From Ornithinibacillus massiliensis (lineage in GTDB: Bacteria > Bacillota > Bacilli > Bacillales > Amphibacillaceae): a stretch of 64,000 nucleotides of DNA. How positions within the stretch are numbered: position 1 is the first letter of the stretch; every line of letters begins with the position of its first letter. The notes beneath the pieces were generated by a model that did not search any database, was not told the origin of the DNA, and saw nothing but the letters and a program-made list of their open reading frames with translations. Positions 35,124-44,222 of this stretch are shown piece by piece. The position numbers were made by a program, and so were the translations under genes. The DNA is taken from positions 27,047-91,046 of the forward strand of contig NZ_JAGXBY010000008.1 of assembly GCF_018310345.1 (NCBI RefSeq), given 5' to 3'.

Positions 35124-36629
35124 ATGAATATAGCAAAAAAAGCTATCATTTATTTCAGTATTTTGATTGTCATTAGCATCTTGGTAATCGCTAGCTTCAT
35201 GTTCTTAGGAGCTTTTTCATTTCCTAAGGGTTCACAAGTGGCAGGTATTGATGTTGAGGGATTAACTGTTGATGAAGCGAAAGAAGTCTTGCAAAAAGAA
35301 ATAAATGATTGGCAGAAGCAGCCTTCGATGGTGGCTGTCAGTGAACATGAAGAATTAGAAATTCCACGAGCAATGTTTCAATTTGATATTGAAAAGTCGT
35401 TAAAGAATCTGAAGGAAAAAGTACAAGAAAATTGGTTGCCGTTTATCAAACGGAAGAACATACATATTCCATTAGAGTTAACTCTAGCTCCTGATGATAG
35501 GTTTAAGGATTGGCCAACCTATATAGATGTGCCAACAACTATGAAGAAAGCTACAACATTAGCGGAGAATTTACAAGAAGCACCGATTGCAATCGTTTAT
35601 CATGATGAACGAGAGCCATATTTACATACAGTTGTAGATACTTCTGTTGAATTACCAAATGGACTGTCATCTAAAAAAGTAGAGATGATTGTCGAATCGA
35701 TCAATGGTCAAACAATAAAACCAAAGGAATCCTTTTCTATACTTGGAACATTGCCAAAGCTATCGAGTGATAGTCAACAAGAGGTGAATTTTGTTGCGTC
35801 AAACCTTTATGCTTTAGTGTTACAAACGAATCTAACTGTATTGGAGCGTCATTCACAAGAAGTTATCCCTGCTTACTTAGAGCCGGGGATGGGCGTGAAT
35901 ATTAATACGAGAACGGGAAAAGACTTAGTGCTCTACAATCCGAATGATAACACATACACACTTACATTAAGTCAAAATGGCGACCACCTTAAATTATCCA
36001 TTAATGCCTTAACCGCTGAGTCTACATTAGGCTATCGAGTGGCCAGGATAAAACAAGTGGAGCCTAGAACGATCTATCGTTATAGTAAAGACCTTGGATT
36101 TGGTGAAAGCACGATTATTCAAGAAGGAGAAGCGGGGTTAGAAGTAGCGGTATACCGTAATGATGCTAGGGAGGAAGAGCTTATTAGTAGAGATTTCTAT
36201 CCTCCAGTTCCTAAAATTGTCGTCGTACCATTTGAAGATGAAATCTCAGAAATGAATCGAGCGGCAGACGAAATGCTATTAAATAATACTGTTCGAGAAG
36301 AAGATATTTCATCAGGTGATGAGCAACAAGACAGGAATCACAACGATGGCTCTGTTAGGGAAAGGTTAACACAATGGGATAATCCTAAAGCCATGGAGGG
36401 CTTTATTCAGTTTGTCATTCTATTCTGTGATCTGCCCATTACAGATATTGATTTAGCAGAAGAGTATATCGAGGAAGCGATTATCGAATGTATCGAGAAA
36501 ATGGATGCTGATGAGCTACATCTATTAAGCTTCTTATGGAATGTATGGAATCTAGCAGGTCCATTCGAATTCCAATTGGAGCAATCCGAAGAAATGGAAG
36601 CAGATAACCAACCGAATAATGTGAAATAG
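35124..36629 (+). CDS. VanW-like membrane protein of the pilus operon
   Basis: 501 residues; the ATG at 35124 follows AAGGTGG. One N-terminal membrane helix (~5-30), then an extracytoplasmic part with a YoaR-type region (SQVAGIDVEGLTVDEAKEVL, residues ~38-60). A VanW-like stretch at ~200-310 includes INGQTIKPKESFSILG and LTVLERHSQEVIPAYLEPG. The usual glycine-rich GGGxCQVSS motif is replaced by QQEVNFVASNLYALVL, with no cysteine. The last ~90 residues are acidic and helical. It is the first gene of the operon, 25 nt before pilB. It may anchor the pilus in the thick wall; that is inference. Confidence 0.8.
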   Translation: MNIAKKAIIYFSILIVISILVIASFMFLGAFSFPKGSQVAGIDVEGLTVDEAKEVLQKEINDWQKQPSMVAVSEHEELEIPRAMFQFDIEKSLKNLKEKVQENWLPFIKRKNIHIPLELTLAPDDRFKDWPTYIDVPTTMKKATTLAENLQEAPIAIVYHDEREPYLHTVVDTSVELPNGLSSKKVEMIVESINGQTIKPKESFSILGTLPKLSSDSQQEVNFVASNLYALVLQTNLTVLERHSQEVIPAYLEPGMGVNINTRTGKDLVLYNPNDNTYTLTLSQNGDHLKLSINALTAESTLGYRVARIKQVEPRTIYRYSKDLGFGESTIIQEGEAGLEVAVYRNDAREEELISRDFYPPVPKIVVVPFEDEISEMNRAADEMLLNNTVREEDISSGDEQQDRNHNDGSVRERLTQWDNPKAMEGFIQFVILFCDLPITDIDLAEEYIEEAIIECIEKMDADELHLLSFLWNVWNLAGPFEFQLEQSEEMEADNQPNNVK

Positions 36630-36654
36630 ACAGAAGCTGGGGGTGTTAATTTTG

Positions 36655-38310
36655 GTGAGAAAGCGATTAGGAGATTTACTTGTAGGTGCAGAATTAATCA
36701 CGGAAGAACAATTAGCTGCCACATTAGCAGATAAATCACCAGATGAAAAACTCGGTGATGCTCTATTACGTGAAGGCTATATTACAGAACAGCAATTACT
36801 AGATGTTTTAAAATACCAGCTTAATATTCCACAAGTAGATCTTTATCAATATTCAATTGATAAGGATGATGTGGTTCAGCTAGTACCAAAGGAGCTAGCT
36901 AAGCGACATAATCTGATGCCTATTCGTGTGGAGGGGAATAGACTCTTCGTAGCGATGGCAGATCCTATGGACTATTTTGCTATTGAGGAGCTTCGCATTG
37001 CAACTGGCCTGCAAATTAATCCAGGTATTGCAACGAAAGATTCTATCTTTCGAACAATTTCGAAGTACTATGACCTTCAAGAATCGATAGAAGAAGTGAT
37101 GGGGGATTATGCTCCGGAAGAATCAATTGATGAGACGGGAATAACGGATGAGGATTCTCCAATTGTACGATTAGTAAATCAGGTGATAGCTAATGCGGTA
37201 GCACAAAAGGCAAGTGATATCCACTTTGACCCACAAGAGAGAGAGTTAAGGGTTCGCTATCGTGTGGATGGTGTTTTACGTACTGAACGGTCCTTGCCAA
37301 AATATATGCAAGGTATGCTAATCGCACGTATTAAAATCATTAGTAATTTGAATATTACAGAAAACCGTGTCCCACAAGATGGGCGTGTGAAAATAACCAT
37401 TCAGGACCGATCAGTAGATATTCGTGTTTCGACACTACCGTCTATTTATGGGGAAAAAGTGGTTATGCGTATTTTAGATTTAGGTGCAAACTTAAATGAT
37501 GTGGACAAGCTAGGATTTACAGAACATAATCTTGTAACATTTAAAAGCATGATTGAGAAGCCGAATGGAATTGTTCTCATAACGGGTCCTACAGGTTCAG
37601 GTAAATCCTCTACACTATATGCGGCATTGAACCGGTTGAATCGAGAAGAAGTAAACATTATTACGATTGAAGACCCAGTGGAATATCAATTAGAAGGTAT
37701 TAATCAAGTGCAGGTGAGGGAAGAAATCGGGATGACCTTTGCAAGTGGATTACGGTCTATTCTCCGCCAAGATCCTGATATCGTCATGATCGGGGAGATA
37801 CGTGATGTTGAAACAGCACAAATAGCTGTACGTGCATCCTTAACAGGACATCTAGTGTTGAGTACGCTTCACACGAATAGCGCAGTAGATGCTTTAAGCC
37901 GATTAATGGATATGGGGGTAGAACCATTTCTATTATCCTCTTCATTAAATGGAGTAGTTGCTCAACGTTTAGTAAGAAAAATATGTCCTGATTGCAGTCA
38001 AAAGGTTGGCCCAACAGAACGAGAGCTAATAATGTTTTCAAATGCCAATTTAGTAGTATCTGAGGTTACTAGAGGTAAGGGGTGCTCTAGCTGTGGAATG
38101 ACCGGATACCGTGGTAGGGTTGCGATTCATGAGGTACTACCAATCGATGAAATGATTCGTAATCTCATCGTAAATACAGGAACAAGAAGAGAAATCCTTT
38201 CGTATGTCAGGAAGAAAGAAATGAAGTTTCTATTGGATGATGGTCTTCTAAAAGTGTCACAAGGATTGACGACTACGGAAGAGGTATTACGGGTAGTGTC
38301 ATCAGATTAG
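36655..38310 (+). CDS. pilB: Type IV pilus extension ATPase PilB
   Basis: 551 residues from a GTG at 36655; TTG 36652 and GTG 36643 are also in frame and the GGGGGTG site suits either of the two closer codons. The N-terminal MshEN domain has the paired motif KRLGDLLVGAELITEEQLAATL and EKLGDALLREGYITEQQLLDVL, which binds c-di-GMP in homologues. The ATPase has Walker A GPTGSGKSSTLYA, the Asp box and Walker B region (DPDIVMIGEIRD), and the His box. A zinc tetracysteine CPDC...CSSC is near residues 445-480. It powers pilus assembly at the membrane with PilC and PilM. Confidence 0.95.
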   Translation: MRKRLGDLLVGAELITEEQLAATLADKSPDEKLGDALLREGYITEQQLLDVLKYQLNIPQVDLYQYSIDKDDVVQLVPKELAKRHNLMPIRVEGNRLFVAMADPMDYFAIEELRIATGLQINPGIATKDSIFRTISKYYDLQESIEEVMGDYAPEESIDETGITDEDSPIVRLVNQVIANAVAQKASDIHFDPQERELRVRYRVDGVLRTERSLPKYMQGMLIARIKIISNLNITENRVPQDGRVKITIQDRSVDIRVSTLPSIYGEKVVMRILDLGANLNDVDKLGFTEHNLVTFKSMIEKPNGIVLITGPTGSGKSSTLYAALNRLNREEVNIITIEDPVEYQLEGINQVQVREEIGMTFASGLRSILRQDPDIVMIGEIRDVETAQIAVRASLTGHLVLSTLHTNSAVDALSRLMDMGVEPFLLSSSLNGVVAQRLVRKICPDCSQKVGPTERELIMFSNANLVVSEVTRGKGCSSCGMTGYRGRVAIHEVLPIDEMIRNLIVNTGTRREILSYVRKKEMKFLLDDGLLKVSQGLTTTEEVLRVVSSD

Positions 38311-38321
38311 GAGGAAGATTA

Positions 38322-39362
38322 ATGTACATGATTGAAGAATTGCTTAAACTAGCGCATACCCAACAAGCCTCTGACTTACACATAACGGCAAATTCTCCTC
38401 CTGTTTATAGAGTGCATGGAAAGCTTATCCGACATGGTGAAAAAGCCCTATCGAATACTGACACAGAAAGTTTAGCAAGGCAGCTTTTATCTGAAGCAGA
38501 ATGGAAACGATTGATGGAAGTCGGGGAAATGGATAGTTCTTTTAGCTTGGAGAATGTATCTAGATTTCGGATCAATGTATATCATCAGCTTGGAAACATA
38601 AGCATCGTGGCGAGGGTAATCCCAAAGGATATCCCGTCCCTTGAAAAACTACAAATGCCAGTAGTATTACAGCAATTAGCTTCAAAGCCGCATGGGCTAA
38701 TACTAGTGACCGGTCCAACCGGTTCTGGTAAGTCCACAACATTAGCAGCAATGATTAATTACATAAACGAATCGAAGGCAAAGCATATTATTACGCTAGA
38801 AGACCCTATTGAGTTTGTACACGAACATAAGAAATCGATTATAAACCAACGTGAGGTTGGTAAGGATACGGAAAGCTTTGCTAATGGGTTACGAGCAGCA
38901 TTAAGACAGGACCCGGATATTATTTTAGTTGGGGAAATGCGTGATCATACAACAATCTCAACAGCGCTAACAGCTGCAGAAACAGGGCATTTAGTATTAG
39001 CTACCCTTCATACCAATAGTGCTGCACAGACAATTAATAGAATCATAGATGTATTCCCGCCACACCAACAAGCACAAATTAGAATTCAGTTGGCATCCGT
39101 TTTAGCGGGGGTTATTTCCCAGCGATTACTAGCAAAACCAGACGGCTTAGGAAGGGTAGCTGCAACAGAGATTCTAGTAAATTTACCTTCTGTAGCTAAT
39201 TTGATTCGAAATGAGAAGGTCGATCAAATAACCAATGTGTTACAAACCAATCGTTCAGTTGGAATGCACACGTTAGAAATGTCTATCAAAGACTTGTTAC
39301 ATAAAGGGTTAGTAAAATTGGATGATGTTAGTGATTTTCTTTCAGATGTAGGTGATTACTAA
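38322..39362 (+). CDS. pilT: Type IV pilus retraction ATPase PilT
   Basis: 346 residues; the ATG at 38322 follows TAGGAGG. PilT signatures are ASDLHITANSPP at the N-terminus, Walker A GPTGSGKSTTLAAMI, ALRQDPDIILVGEMRD, and the C-terminal VANLIRNEK corresponding to the AIRNLIRE retraction motif. There is no MshEN domain and no tetracysteine, which separates it from PilB. It disassembles pili and drives twitching or DNA uptake. Its presence distinguishes this locus from the comG pseudopilus of B. subtilis, which has no PilT. Confidence 0.95.
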   Translation: MYMIEELLKLAHTQQASDLHITANSPPVYRVHGKLIRHGEKALSNTDTESLARQLLSEAEWKRLMEVGEMDSSFSLENVSRFRINVYHQLGNISIVARVIPKDIPSLEKLQMPVVLQQLASKPHGLILVTGPTGSGKSTTLAAMINYINESKAKHIITLEDPIEFVHEHKKSIINQREVGKDTESFANGLRAALRQDPDIILVGEMRDHTTISTALTAAETGHLVLATLHTNSAAQTINRIIDVFPPHQQAQIRIQLASVLAGVISQRLLAKPDGLGRVAATEILVNLPSVANLIRNEKVDQITNVLQTNRSVGMHTLEMSIKDLLHKGLVKLDDVSDFLSDVGDY

Positions 39363-40573
39363 TGCCAATGTATAAATATGTCGGCAGAACGCCTAATGGA
39401 TTATTAAAGAAGGGTACGATAGAAAGTGCATCCAAATCGCAGGCTATTATTGCGATAAAAGAAAAAGGGATTAGTCCTCGTGAGATTACTGAAACGAAAG
39501 CAACCTTACTAAATAGGGATATATCCTTTGGTAGTAATTCCGTTAAAACTCAGGATTTTGTCATTTATTGTAGACAATTTGCTACATTAATCCGTGCAGG
39601 AGTTTCAATTGTAGAGGCAACTAATATTTTAGCGCTTCAAACAGACAGTAAAGGTTTAAAAAAGGCTCTATTCCATGTAGAAGCAGACCTTAAGGAAGGA
39701 AAGGCTTTCTCGGATGCTGCAGAGAAACAATCCAAATTCTTTCCACCTTTATTCGTCAATATGATACGAGCTGGAGAGGCGACTGGTAATATTGATGAAA
39801 CATTAGATCGTCTTGCCGTTTACTATGAGAAGCAAAATAATCTCAAAAAAAAGGTTCAATCTACATTAGCTTATCCTGCTGTATTATTAGTGGTTATAAT
39901 TGCTGTGGTCATTTTCTTAATGGTATCGATTGTACCTACACTAACCGCAACATTTGCCAGTTTCGGTGGAGAGTTACCAGCCATAACCAAATTAGTTGTT
40001 ACAATGAGTGAATTTATTCAAAGCTCATGGTGGCTTGGGCTGTTAATCCTTGCTCTTATTATCGGGGTATTCGTATTCCTATATAGAAGTAATCAACGGT
40101 TTCAATACGCTACACATGTTGTATTGTTTAGACTACCTATATTTGGCAAGTTATTACAAAAGGCAGTAATTGCACGAATGACAAGAACCTTATCCTCCTT
40201 AGTGTCTAGTTCTGTTCCTATTTTACAGGCGTTGACAATAGTGGAGAGGGTAGTCGGAAATCCAGTAATTGGTCAGGTGATACTTGCTTCCCGTGACAGT
40301 TTAGAACAAGGGCGAGCATTATCTGAACCACTGAAGAGGAGCTGGGTATTTCCACCACTTGTAACCCAAATGATTGCCATTGGAGAACGAACCGGTCAGC
40401 TTGACTTCATGCTTGCAAAAGTTGCTGATTTCTATGAGGAAGATGTTGACCGAACCGTTGATACGTTGAAGTCTCTCATTGAACCTATAATGATCGTAAT
40501 CCTAGCCTTTGTTGTAGGATTTATTGTCATTGCCATTATGGTTCCAATGTTCTCAATATATACCGAGATGTAA
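39362..40573 (+). CDS. pilC: Type IV pilus inner-membrane platform protein PilC
   Basis: 403 residues; the start ATG shares one base with the pilT stop. Two GspF-type domains with three membrane helices: FCRQF-type IYCRQFATLIRAGVSIVEA near 60-75, FPPLFVNMIRAGEATGNIDE, and the second copy RMTRTLSSLVSSSVPILQAL with FPPLVTQMIAIGERTGQLD. The last helix is IMIVILAFVVGFIVIAIMVP. It links PilB/PilT to pilin insertion in the membrane. Confidence 0.95.
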   Translation: MPMYKYVGRTPNGLLKKGTIESASKSQAIIAIKEKGISPREITETKATLLNRDISFGSNSVKTQDFVIYCRQFATLIRAGVSIVEATNILALQTDSKGLKKALFHVEADLKEGKAFSDAAEKQSKFFPPLFVNMIRAGEATGNIDETLDRLAVYYEKQNNLKKKVQSTLAYPAVLLVVIIAVVIFLMVSIVPTLTATFASFGGELPAITKLVVTMSEFIQSSWWLGLLILALIIGVFVFLYRSNQRFQYATHVVLFRLPIFGKLLQKAVIARMTRTLSSLVSSSVPILQALTIVERVVGNPVIGQVILASRDSLEQGRALSEPLKRSWVFPPLVTQMIAIGERTGQLDFMLAKVADFYEEDVDRTVDTLKSLIEPIMIVILAFVVGFIVIAIMVPMFSIYTEM

Positions 40574-40670
40574 GAGCCATATTCTAAATGGGAGGTGGTT
40601 CAATCGATTATTTGCAGTGGAATATTATGCTTAAAATTATAAACAATACGATTTTGGAGGGGAAAGAAAT

Positions 40671-41111
40671 ATGAAAAAGTTTTTAAAACGATTAAAGAAA
40701 GACGAAAGAGGTTTAACATTAGTTGAGTTATTAGCTGTTATTGTTATTTTAGGAATCGTTGGTGTGATTGCATTTGTGGCGATTGGTAATGTTATCGACA
40801 ATTCTAAGAAAGATGCACATATCGCAAACGCACAACAAGTCATCTCAGCAGTAGAATTGCTAGAAGCTAGTGGTGATACTTTAAACGGATCTGAAGATGC
40901 TAGTGAAATTGATTCTGTTGGCAAGTTAACAGATCCTTGGGATACTAATAATAATGGTTATGATTTCACTGTTGAGAGAAGTGATTCAAGAAATGCGATT
41001 GTAATTTCATCTGTCCATAGTGAATGTTCATTCACTAATGCAACAAAAAGCAATTTAATAAAAGATGGTAGAGATGCTTGTGGGAAAACTTATACAGTTA
41101 GTGATGATTAA
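40671..41111 (+). CDS. pilA: Type IV prepilin, probable major pilin PilA
   Basis: 146 residues. The short basic leader MKKFLKRLKKDERG ends in Gly, then LTLVELLAVIVILGIVGVIA with Glu at +5. Leucine rather than Phe or Met is at +1. The globular part ends with two cysteines (HSECSFTN and GRDACGKTY) that could form the D-region disulfide. It is the only pilin between pilC and pilM, has its own strong GGAGGGG site, and is followed by hairpins that could raise its yield, so it is probably the main subunit. The 97-nt gap before it holds no clear gene. Confidence 0.92.
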   Translation: MKKFLKRLKKDERGLTLVELLAVIVILGIVGVIAFVAIGNVIDNSKKDAHIANAQQVISAVELLEASGDTLNGSEDASEIDSVGKLTDPWDTNNNGYDFTVERSDSRNAIVISSVHSECSFTNATKSNLIKDGRDACGKTYTVSDD

Positions 41112-41119
41112 GTAATAAT

Positions 41120-41345
41120 ATAGAGACTGGAATACAAAGGTTTATGTTATAAGTAAAACCAAATATATAATAACAAATCTCCAGCTCCGGAAATATTACA
41201 TAGCACTACAGTAGACTCAAGCTCATCCTGGGGAATCTAGAAGAATTCATTGTTCGGCAGTAGTCTATGCATATTTTCGGAGCAAGAATCATTTATTATT
41301 ATTCAGTTAACAATCTAGTTCAATGTTTTGTGTTCCAGCCTTTAA
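41120..41345. repeat. Large intergenic inverted repeat, copy D (diverged)
   Basis: agactggaatacaaag (41124 on) and ttttgtgttccagcct (to 41343) are inverted ends. The nested pair is gctccggaaatat (41184-41196) with atattttcggagc (41271-41283). The middle differs from copies A-C (it has cactacagtagact with agtctatg). It lies between pilA and pilM inside the pilus operon. Confidence 0.8.
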
Positions 41346-41352
41346 TGATCAC

Positions 41353-41408
41353 CTAGTTCTTTTTACAATTTTACAACCCCAACGTTGTGAAATTATAAAA
41401 GGAACTAG
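41353..41408 (+). promoter_or_regulatory. 25-bp hairpin between pilA and pilM
   Basis: 41353-41377 pairs with 41384-41408 (25 bp, one A-C mismatch, two G-U pairs), with a six-base loop cccaac. No T run follows, so it is not a classic terminator. It sits 40 nt before the pilM start and directly after repeat copy D. It may be a processing or stability element separating pilin mRNA from the assembly genes. Confidence 0.65.
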
Positions 41409-41447
41409 TAGTAGAACTTAATTTTCCTATTTAGGATGGTGAGCAGG

Positions 41448-42446
41448 ATGTTCGGTAAACCAAATAAAATAATTAACATCGTTATAGAAGACTATGTCAT
41501 TCGTTTAGTTGAAACCAATAACTCCAATATTTCTTCTATTAAAGTAATACATGAAAAGCCGATTCCTAGTGGCTTGATTGAGAATGGGAAAATTATGGAT
41601 GAAATTGGATTTTTTGAGTTTATGAAAAATCTGGTGAAAGAACTTGGAATAAAGAATCGTCATGTGCGATTTTTTGTGCCTAATCCCCTTGTGATTATGC
41701 GACAAGTTGAAATTCCAGTTGATTTAAGGGATAAGGACATCACGGAATATTTTCGAGTTGAAATTGGGAAATCGATTCATCTACCATTTAAAGATCCTGT
41801 ATTTGATATTCATTATCTACCTTTTCAGGATTACTTTGATACAAATAAAGAGGAAGTGTTGACAGGGACCTTCTTTGCTGCTCCTCGGGATGAGATGATG
41901 AAGTACACAGAAATTTTTGATGATGCATCCTTAAAGCCGATTAATGCTGATGTAGAAGCACTTGGAGTATATCGTTACTTTCATCATGTCAATCGTATAG
42001 ACCGTGATAAGGTGTATTTATTTATTAAATTAGATGTCACATCATTTAATATTAGCATTTTTAAAAGACATCAATTGGAGTTTCTACGCTATCAGAACCT
42101 AGATCTGCATTTGAATTATGCAAGCATAGAAGAGGAAAGCACTCGAATGACATGGGAATACCAAGAAAGTGATGAGCAGGTAGAGGATGTGATAGAGAAT
42201 CAAGTGATTGAATTAGAGCGCATTATGAACTTCTACCAATTTTCTATGAAAAGAGGGGAAGAGAAGATAGATGAATTGATTATTATAGGGGATAATCGAT
42301 ATTTACCAGTATTCTATCAAAAAGTGAATGATCGCTTCGAAATACCGACGAATAGGTTAAAAGGGGTCGTATCTCAGAAGTCAGATAAGGAAATTGAACC
42401 GCAATTTATTCCCGCACTTGGTTTAGCACTTAAAGGAGGGGCATAG
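41448..42446 (+). CDS. pilM: Type IV pilus assembly protein PilM (actin-like)
   Basis: 332 residues from ATG 41448; ATG 41436 and GTG 41439 are in frame but overlap the likely ribosome site. Actin-like fold related to FtsA: IINIVIEDYVIRLVET at the start, RFFVPNPLVIMRQVEIP, DITEYFRVEIGKSIHLPF (typical of PilM) and LIIIGDNRYLPVFYQK near the nucleotide site. It lies on the cytoplasmic face and binds the N-terminus of PilN and PilB. pilN starts on the very next base after its stop. Confidence 0.9.
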   Translation: MFGKPNKIINIVIEDYVIRLVETNNSNISSIKVIHEKPIPSGLIENGKIMDEIGFFEFMKNLVKELGIKNRHVRFFVPNPLVIMRQVEIPVDLRDKDITEYFRVEIGKSIHLPFKDPVFDIHYLPFQDYFDTNKEEVLTGTFFAAPRDEMMKYTEIFDDASLKPINADVEALGVYRYFHHVNRIDRDKVYLFIKLDVTSFNISIFKRHQLEFLRYQNLDLHLNYASIEEESTRMTWEYQESDEQVEDVIENQVIELERIMNFYQFSMKRGEEKIDELIIIGDNRYLPVFYQKVNDRFEIPTNRLKGVVSQKSDKEIEPQFIPALGLALKGGA

Positions 42447-43037
42447 ATGCTTCCCGAAGTAGATTTATTACCTAAAATAGAAAGGCAGAATTCTGCAGTA
42501 TACATATTATTTGTTAGTGGATTATTATTATTTTTACTATTGCTTCTCGTTTTTATCTATTCGTTTTTTACTACGAAACATGCGTTAGGAGAGGTCGAGC
42601 AGAATTTAGCAGAAGTAAACGAGGAAAAAACGGTGCTACTAGAGCGAATTACGAGTTTAAAGGAAAGTAATGATAAGGATACATATGGACAGGTGATGGC
42701 GTATACGGAGCACCAGATTATACCAACTTCTCGGTTTATTGATGAAATAATAGCTTTACTTCCTGAAAGCGGCTATTTAAGTAGCTATACTTATAACTAT
42801 CAATCCGTGACAATTGAAACGCAACTGGAGACAATGAGTGATGTGGCTGCATATTTTTCAGAGCTAAATGCCTCGCCATTTATTACAGATGTGAAAGTCA
42901 ATCAAATGAATACCTTTGACATAAACTCTAATCAAGATAGAACAGATATGTATGAGGTAATCCCACGGTACACAGTAAATTATACGATTGATGTTGACCA
43001 ACGATATATGAAAGAGGAGGTAGAAGGAAATGAATAG
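42447..43037 (+). CDS. pilN: Type IV pilus assembly protein PilN
   Basis: 196 residues. The N-terminal PilM-binding peptide reads LPEVDLLPKIERQN (the INLLP-type motif), followed by one membrane helix (~18-42), a coiled coil (~45-75) and a ferredoxin-like domain (SGYLSSYTYNYQSVTIETQL). Ribosome site AAGGAGGGG lies at the end of pilM. PilN and PilO pair across the membrane to align the assembly machine. Confidence 0.88.
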   Translation: MLPEVDLLPKIERQNSAVYILFVSGLLLFLLLLLVFIYSFFTTKHALGEVEQNLAEVNEEKTVLLERITSLKESNDKDTYGQVMAYTEHQIIPTSRFIDEIIALLPESGYLSSYTYNYQSVTIETQLETMSDVAAYFSELNASPFITDVKVNQMNTFDINSNQDRTDMYEVIPRYTVNYTIDVDQRYMKEEVEGNE

Positions 43038-43707
43038 CTTATTTCATGAAAATAAACAATCATTCCTTCTACTATTAGCGTTATTATTTATCTTATTGAC
43101 TGTAGTCTATTTCTTTTTCTATTTACCTATGAATCAGGAATTGAAATCAAAAGAGAATAATATGGAACTTGTAGAAAAGGATGTTTCTACTCTACAATCA
43201 GAAGTGATGAAGCTAGAAGAAGGAAATCAAGCTGGGGTAGAGCCCTATATGCAAGCGGAAAAATTACCACAAGATCCCGAATTGGAAAAGCTTATTCTTA
43301 CTCTACAGGAGATTGAATTTATTAGTGATAGTAGAATAGATAATATTAACTTTACTTATGGTGGAAGTAAACCGCTGCGAACAGATGTGGAGGATGAAGT
43401 TGAAGCTGAACCTGAACCTGAAAATCAAGATGAGGAACTAGAGGAGGTGGAGCAAGTAGAAAGCGTTATTGACTTAGTAAACAAGCCAGATAATTTAGAA
43501 GTCATATCTGTCAGTATGGCTGTAAATTCACCTGACTATGAGCACTTCCAACTATTTCTAAACCAGATTGAAAAACAAGAACGGTTTATGACGGTAAGCT
43601 CGCTTCATTTTCAAAAACCAGCAGAAAGAGAATTACTTTTAGAGGGAGATTCCTTTCAAACGATCACAGCAAATGTAACGATTACGACATTTTACTATCA
43701 GGACTAA
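43030..43707 (+). CDS. pilO: Type IV pilus assembly protein PilO-like
   Basis: 225 residues, overlapping pilN by 8 nt. One membrane helix (~11-33, FLLLLALLFILLTVVYFFF), a coiled coil (~36-62), then a domain with an acidic Glu-rich insert (~120-145) before SVSMAVNSPDYEHFQLFLNQIEKQERF, the usual PilO fold element. Assigned by position after pilMN and topology; sequence similarity to Gram-negative PilO is weak. PilP and PilQ are absent, as expected in a cell without an outer membrane. Confidence 0.82.
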   Translation: MNSLFHENKQSFLLLLALLFILLTVVYFFFYLPMNQELKSKENNMELVEKDVSTLQSEVMKLEEGNQAGVEPYMQAEKLPQDPELEKLILTLQEIEFISDSRIDNINFTYGGSKPLRTDVEDEVEAEPEPENQDEELEEVEQVESVIDLVNKPDNLEVISVSMAVNSPDYEHFQLFLNQIEKQERFMTVSSLHFQKPAERELLLEGDSFQTITANVTITTFYYQD

Positions 43708-43760
43708 TCATTTGGTAGTGTGCTTATTAAACTAATCATTGGTAGTAGGGGTTGAATGGA

Positions 43761-44222
43761 ATGAAATGCTTGAACGATTGGTATCGTAATGAATCTGGTT
43801 TGACACTTGTGGAATTATTAGTGTCGTTTGTGTTAATTACCTTAATTTTAACAACCTTTATCACGTTTTTCGTTCAATCCGCTACTATGACTACTACATC
43901 TGAAACGATTATAGATGCCACCTATATAGCACAAGCTGAAATGGAAAACCTTTATTCGGGGAGTTCAAGTACGAAATTTAGCCAAAGAGAAAATGCGATA
44001 ACCGATCTAGGTTATGTATGGTTGAAGGAATCGGAAGAATGGACGGTCTTTACGAAGGAATTGGATGGTTCTAACTATTTCATACATATAAGACTGCATC
44101 GTGATGAAGTCGAAGCAAATATGACTCGAGTAATAGTGGAAGTGTTTGAAGAAGATGAAGACAACCTTCAAGCTAAAATGGAAAGTGTAGTGGTATGGGG
44201 AGAAGAAGACCATGAAGAATAA
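43761..44222 (+). CDS. Minor type IV prepilin (PilV/GspI-like)
   Basis: 153 residues; the ATG at 43761 follows AGGGG. The leader MKCLNDWYRNESG ends in Gly before LTLVELLVSFVLITLILTTF, with Glu at +5. The globular part has FIHIRLHRDEVEANMTRVIV. Helix plus small domain and position as the first minor pilin suggest a PilV or GspI role in the priming complex. It overlaps the next prepilin gene by 11 nt. Confidence 0.88.
   Translation: MKCLNDWYRNESGLTLVELLVSFVLITLILTTFITFFVQSATMTTTSETIIDATYIAQAEMENLYSGSSSTKFSQRENAITDLGYVWLKESEEWTVFTKELDGSNYFIHIRLHRDEVEANMTRVIVEVFEEDEDNLQAKMESVVVWGEEDHEE

Noticed and set aside
40601..40672. 28-codon frame ending on the pilA start codon
   Set aside because: The ATG has no ribosome site; the GGAGGTGG is inside the frame and too far from any other start. 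Probably untranslated leader of pilA.
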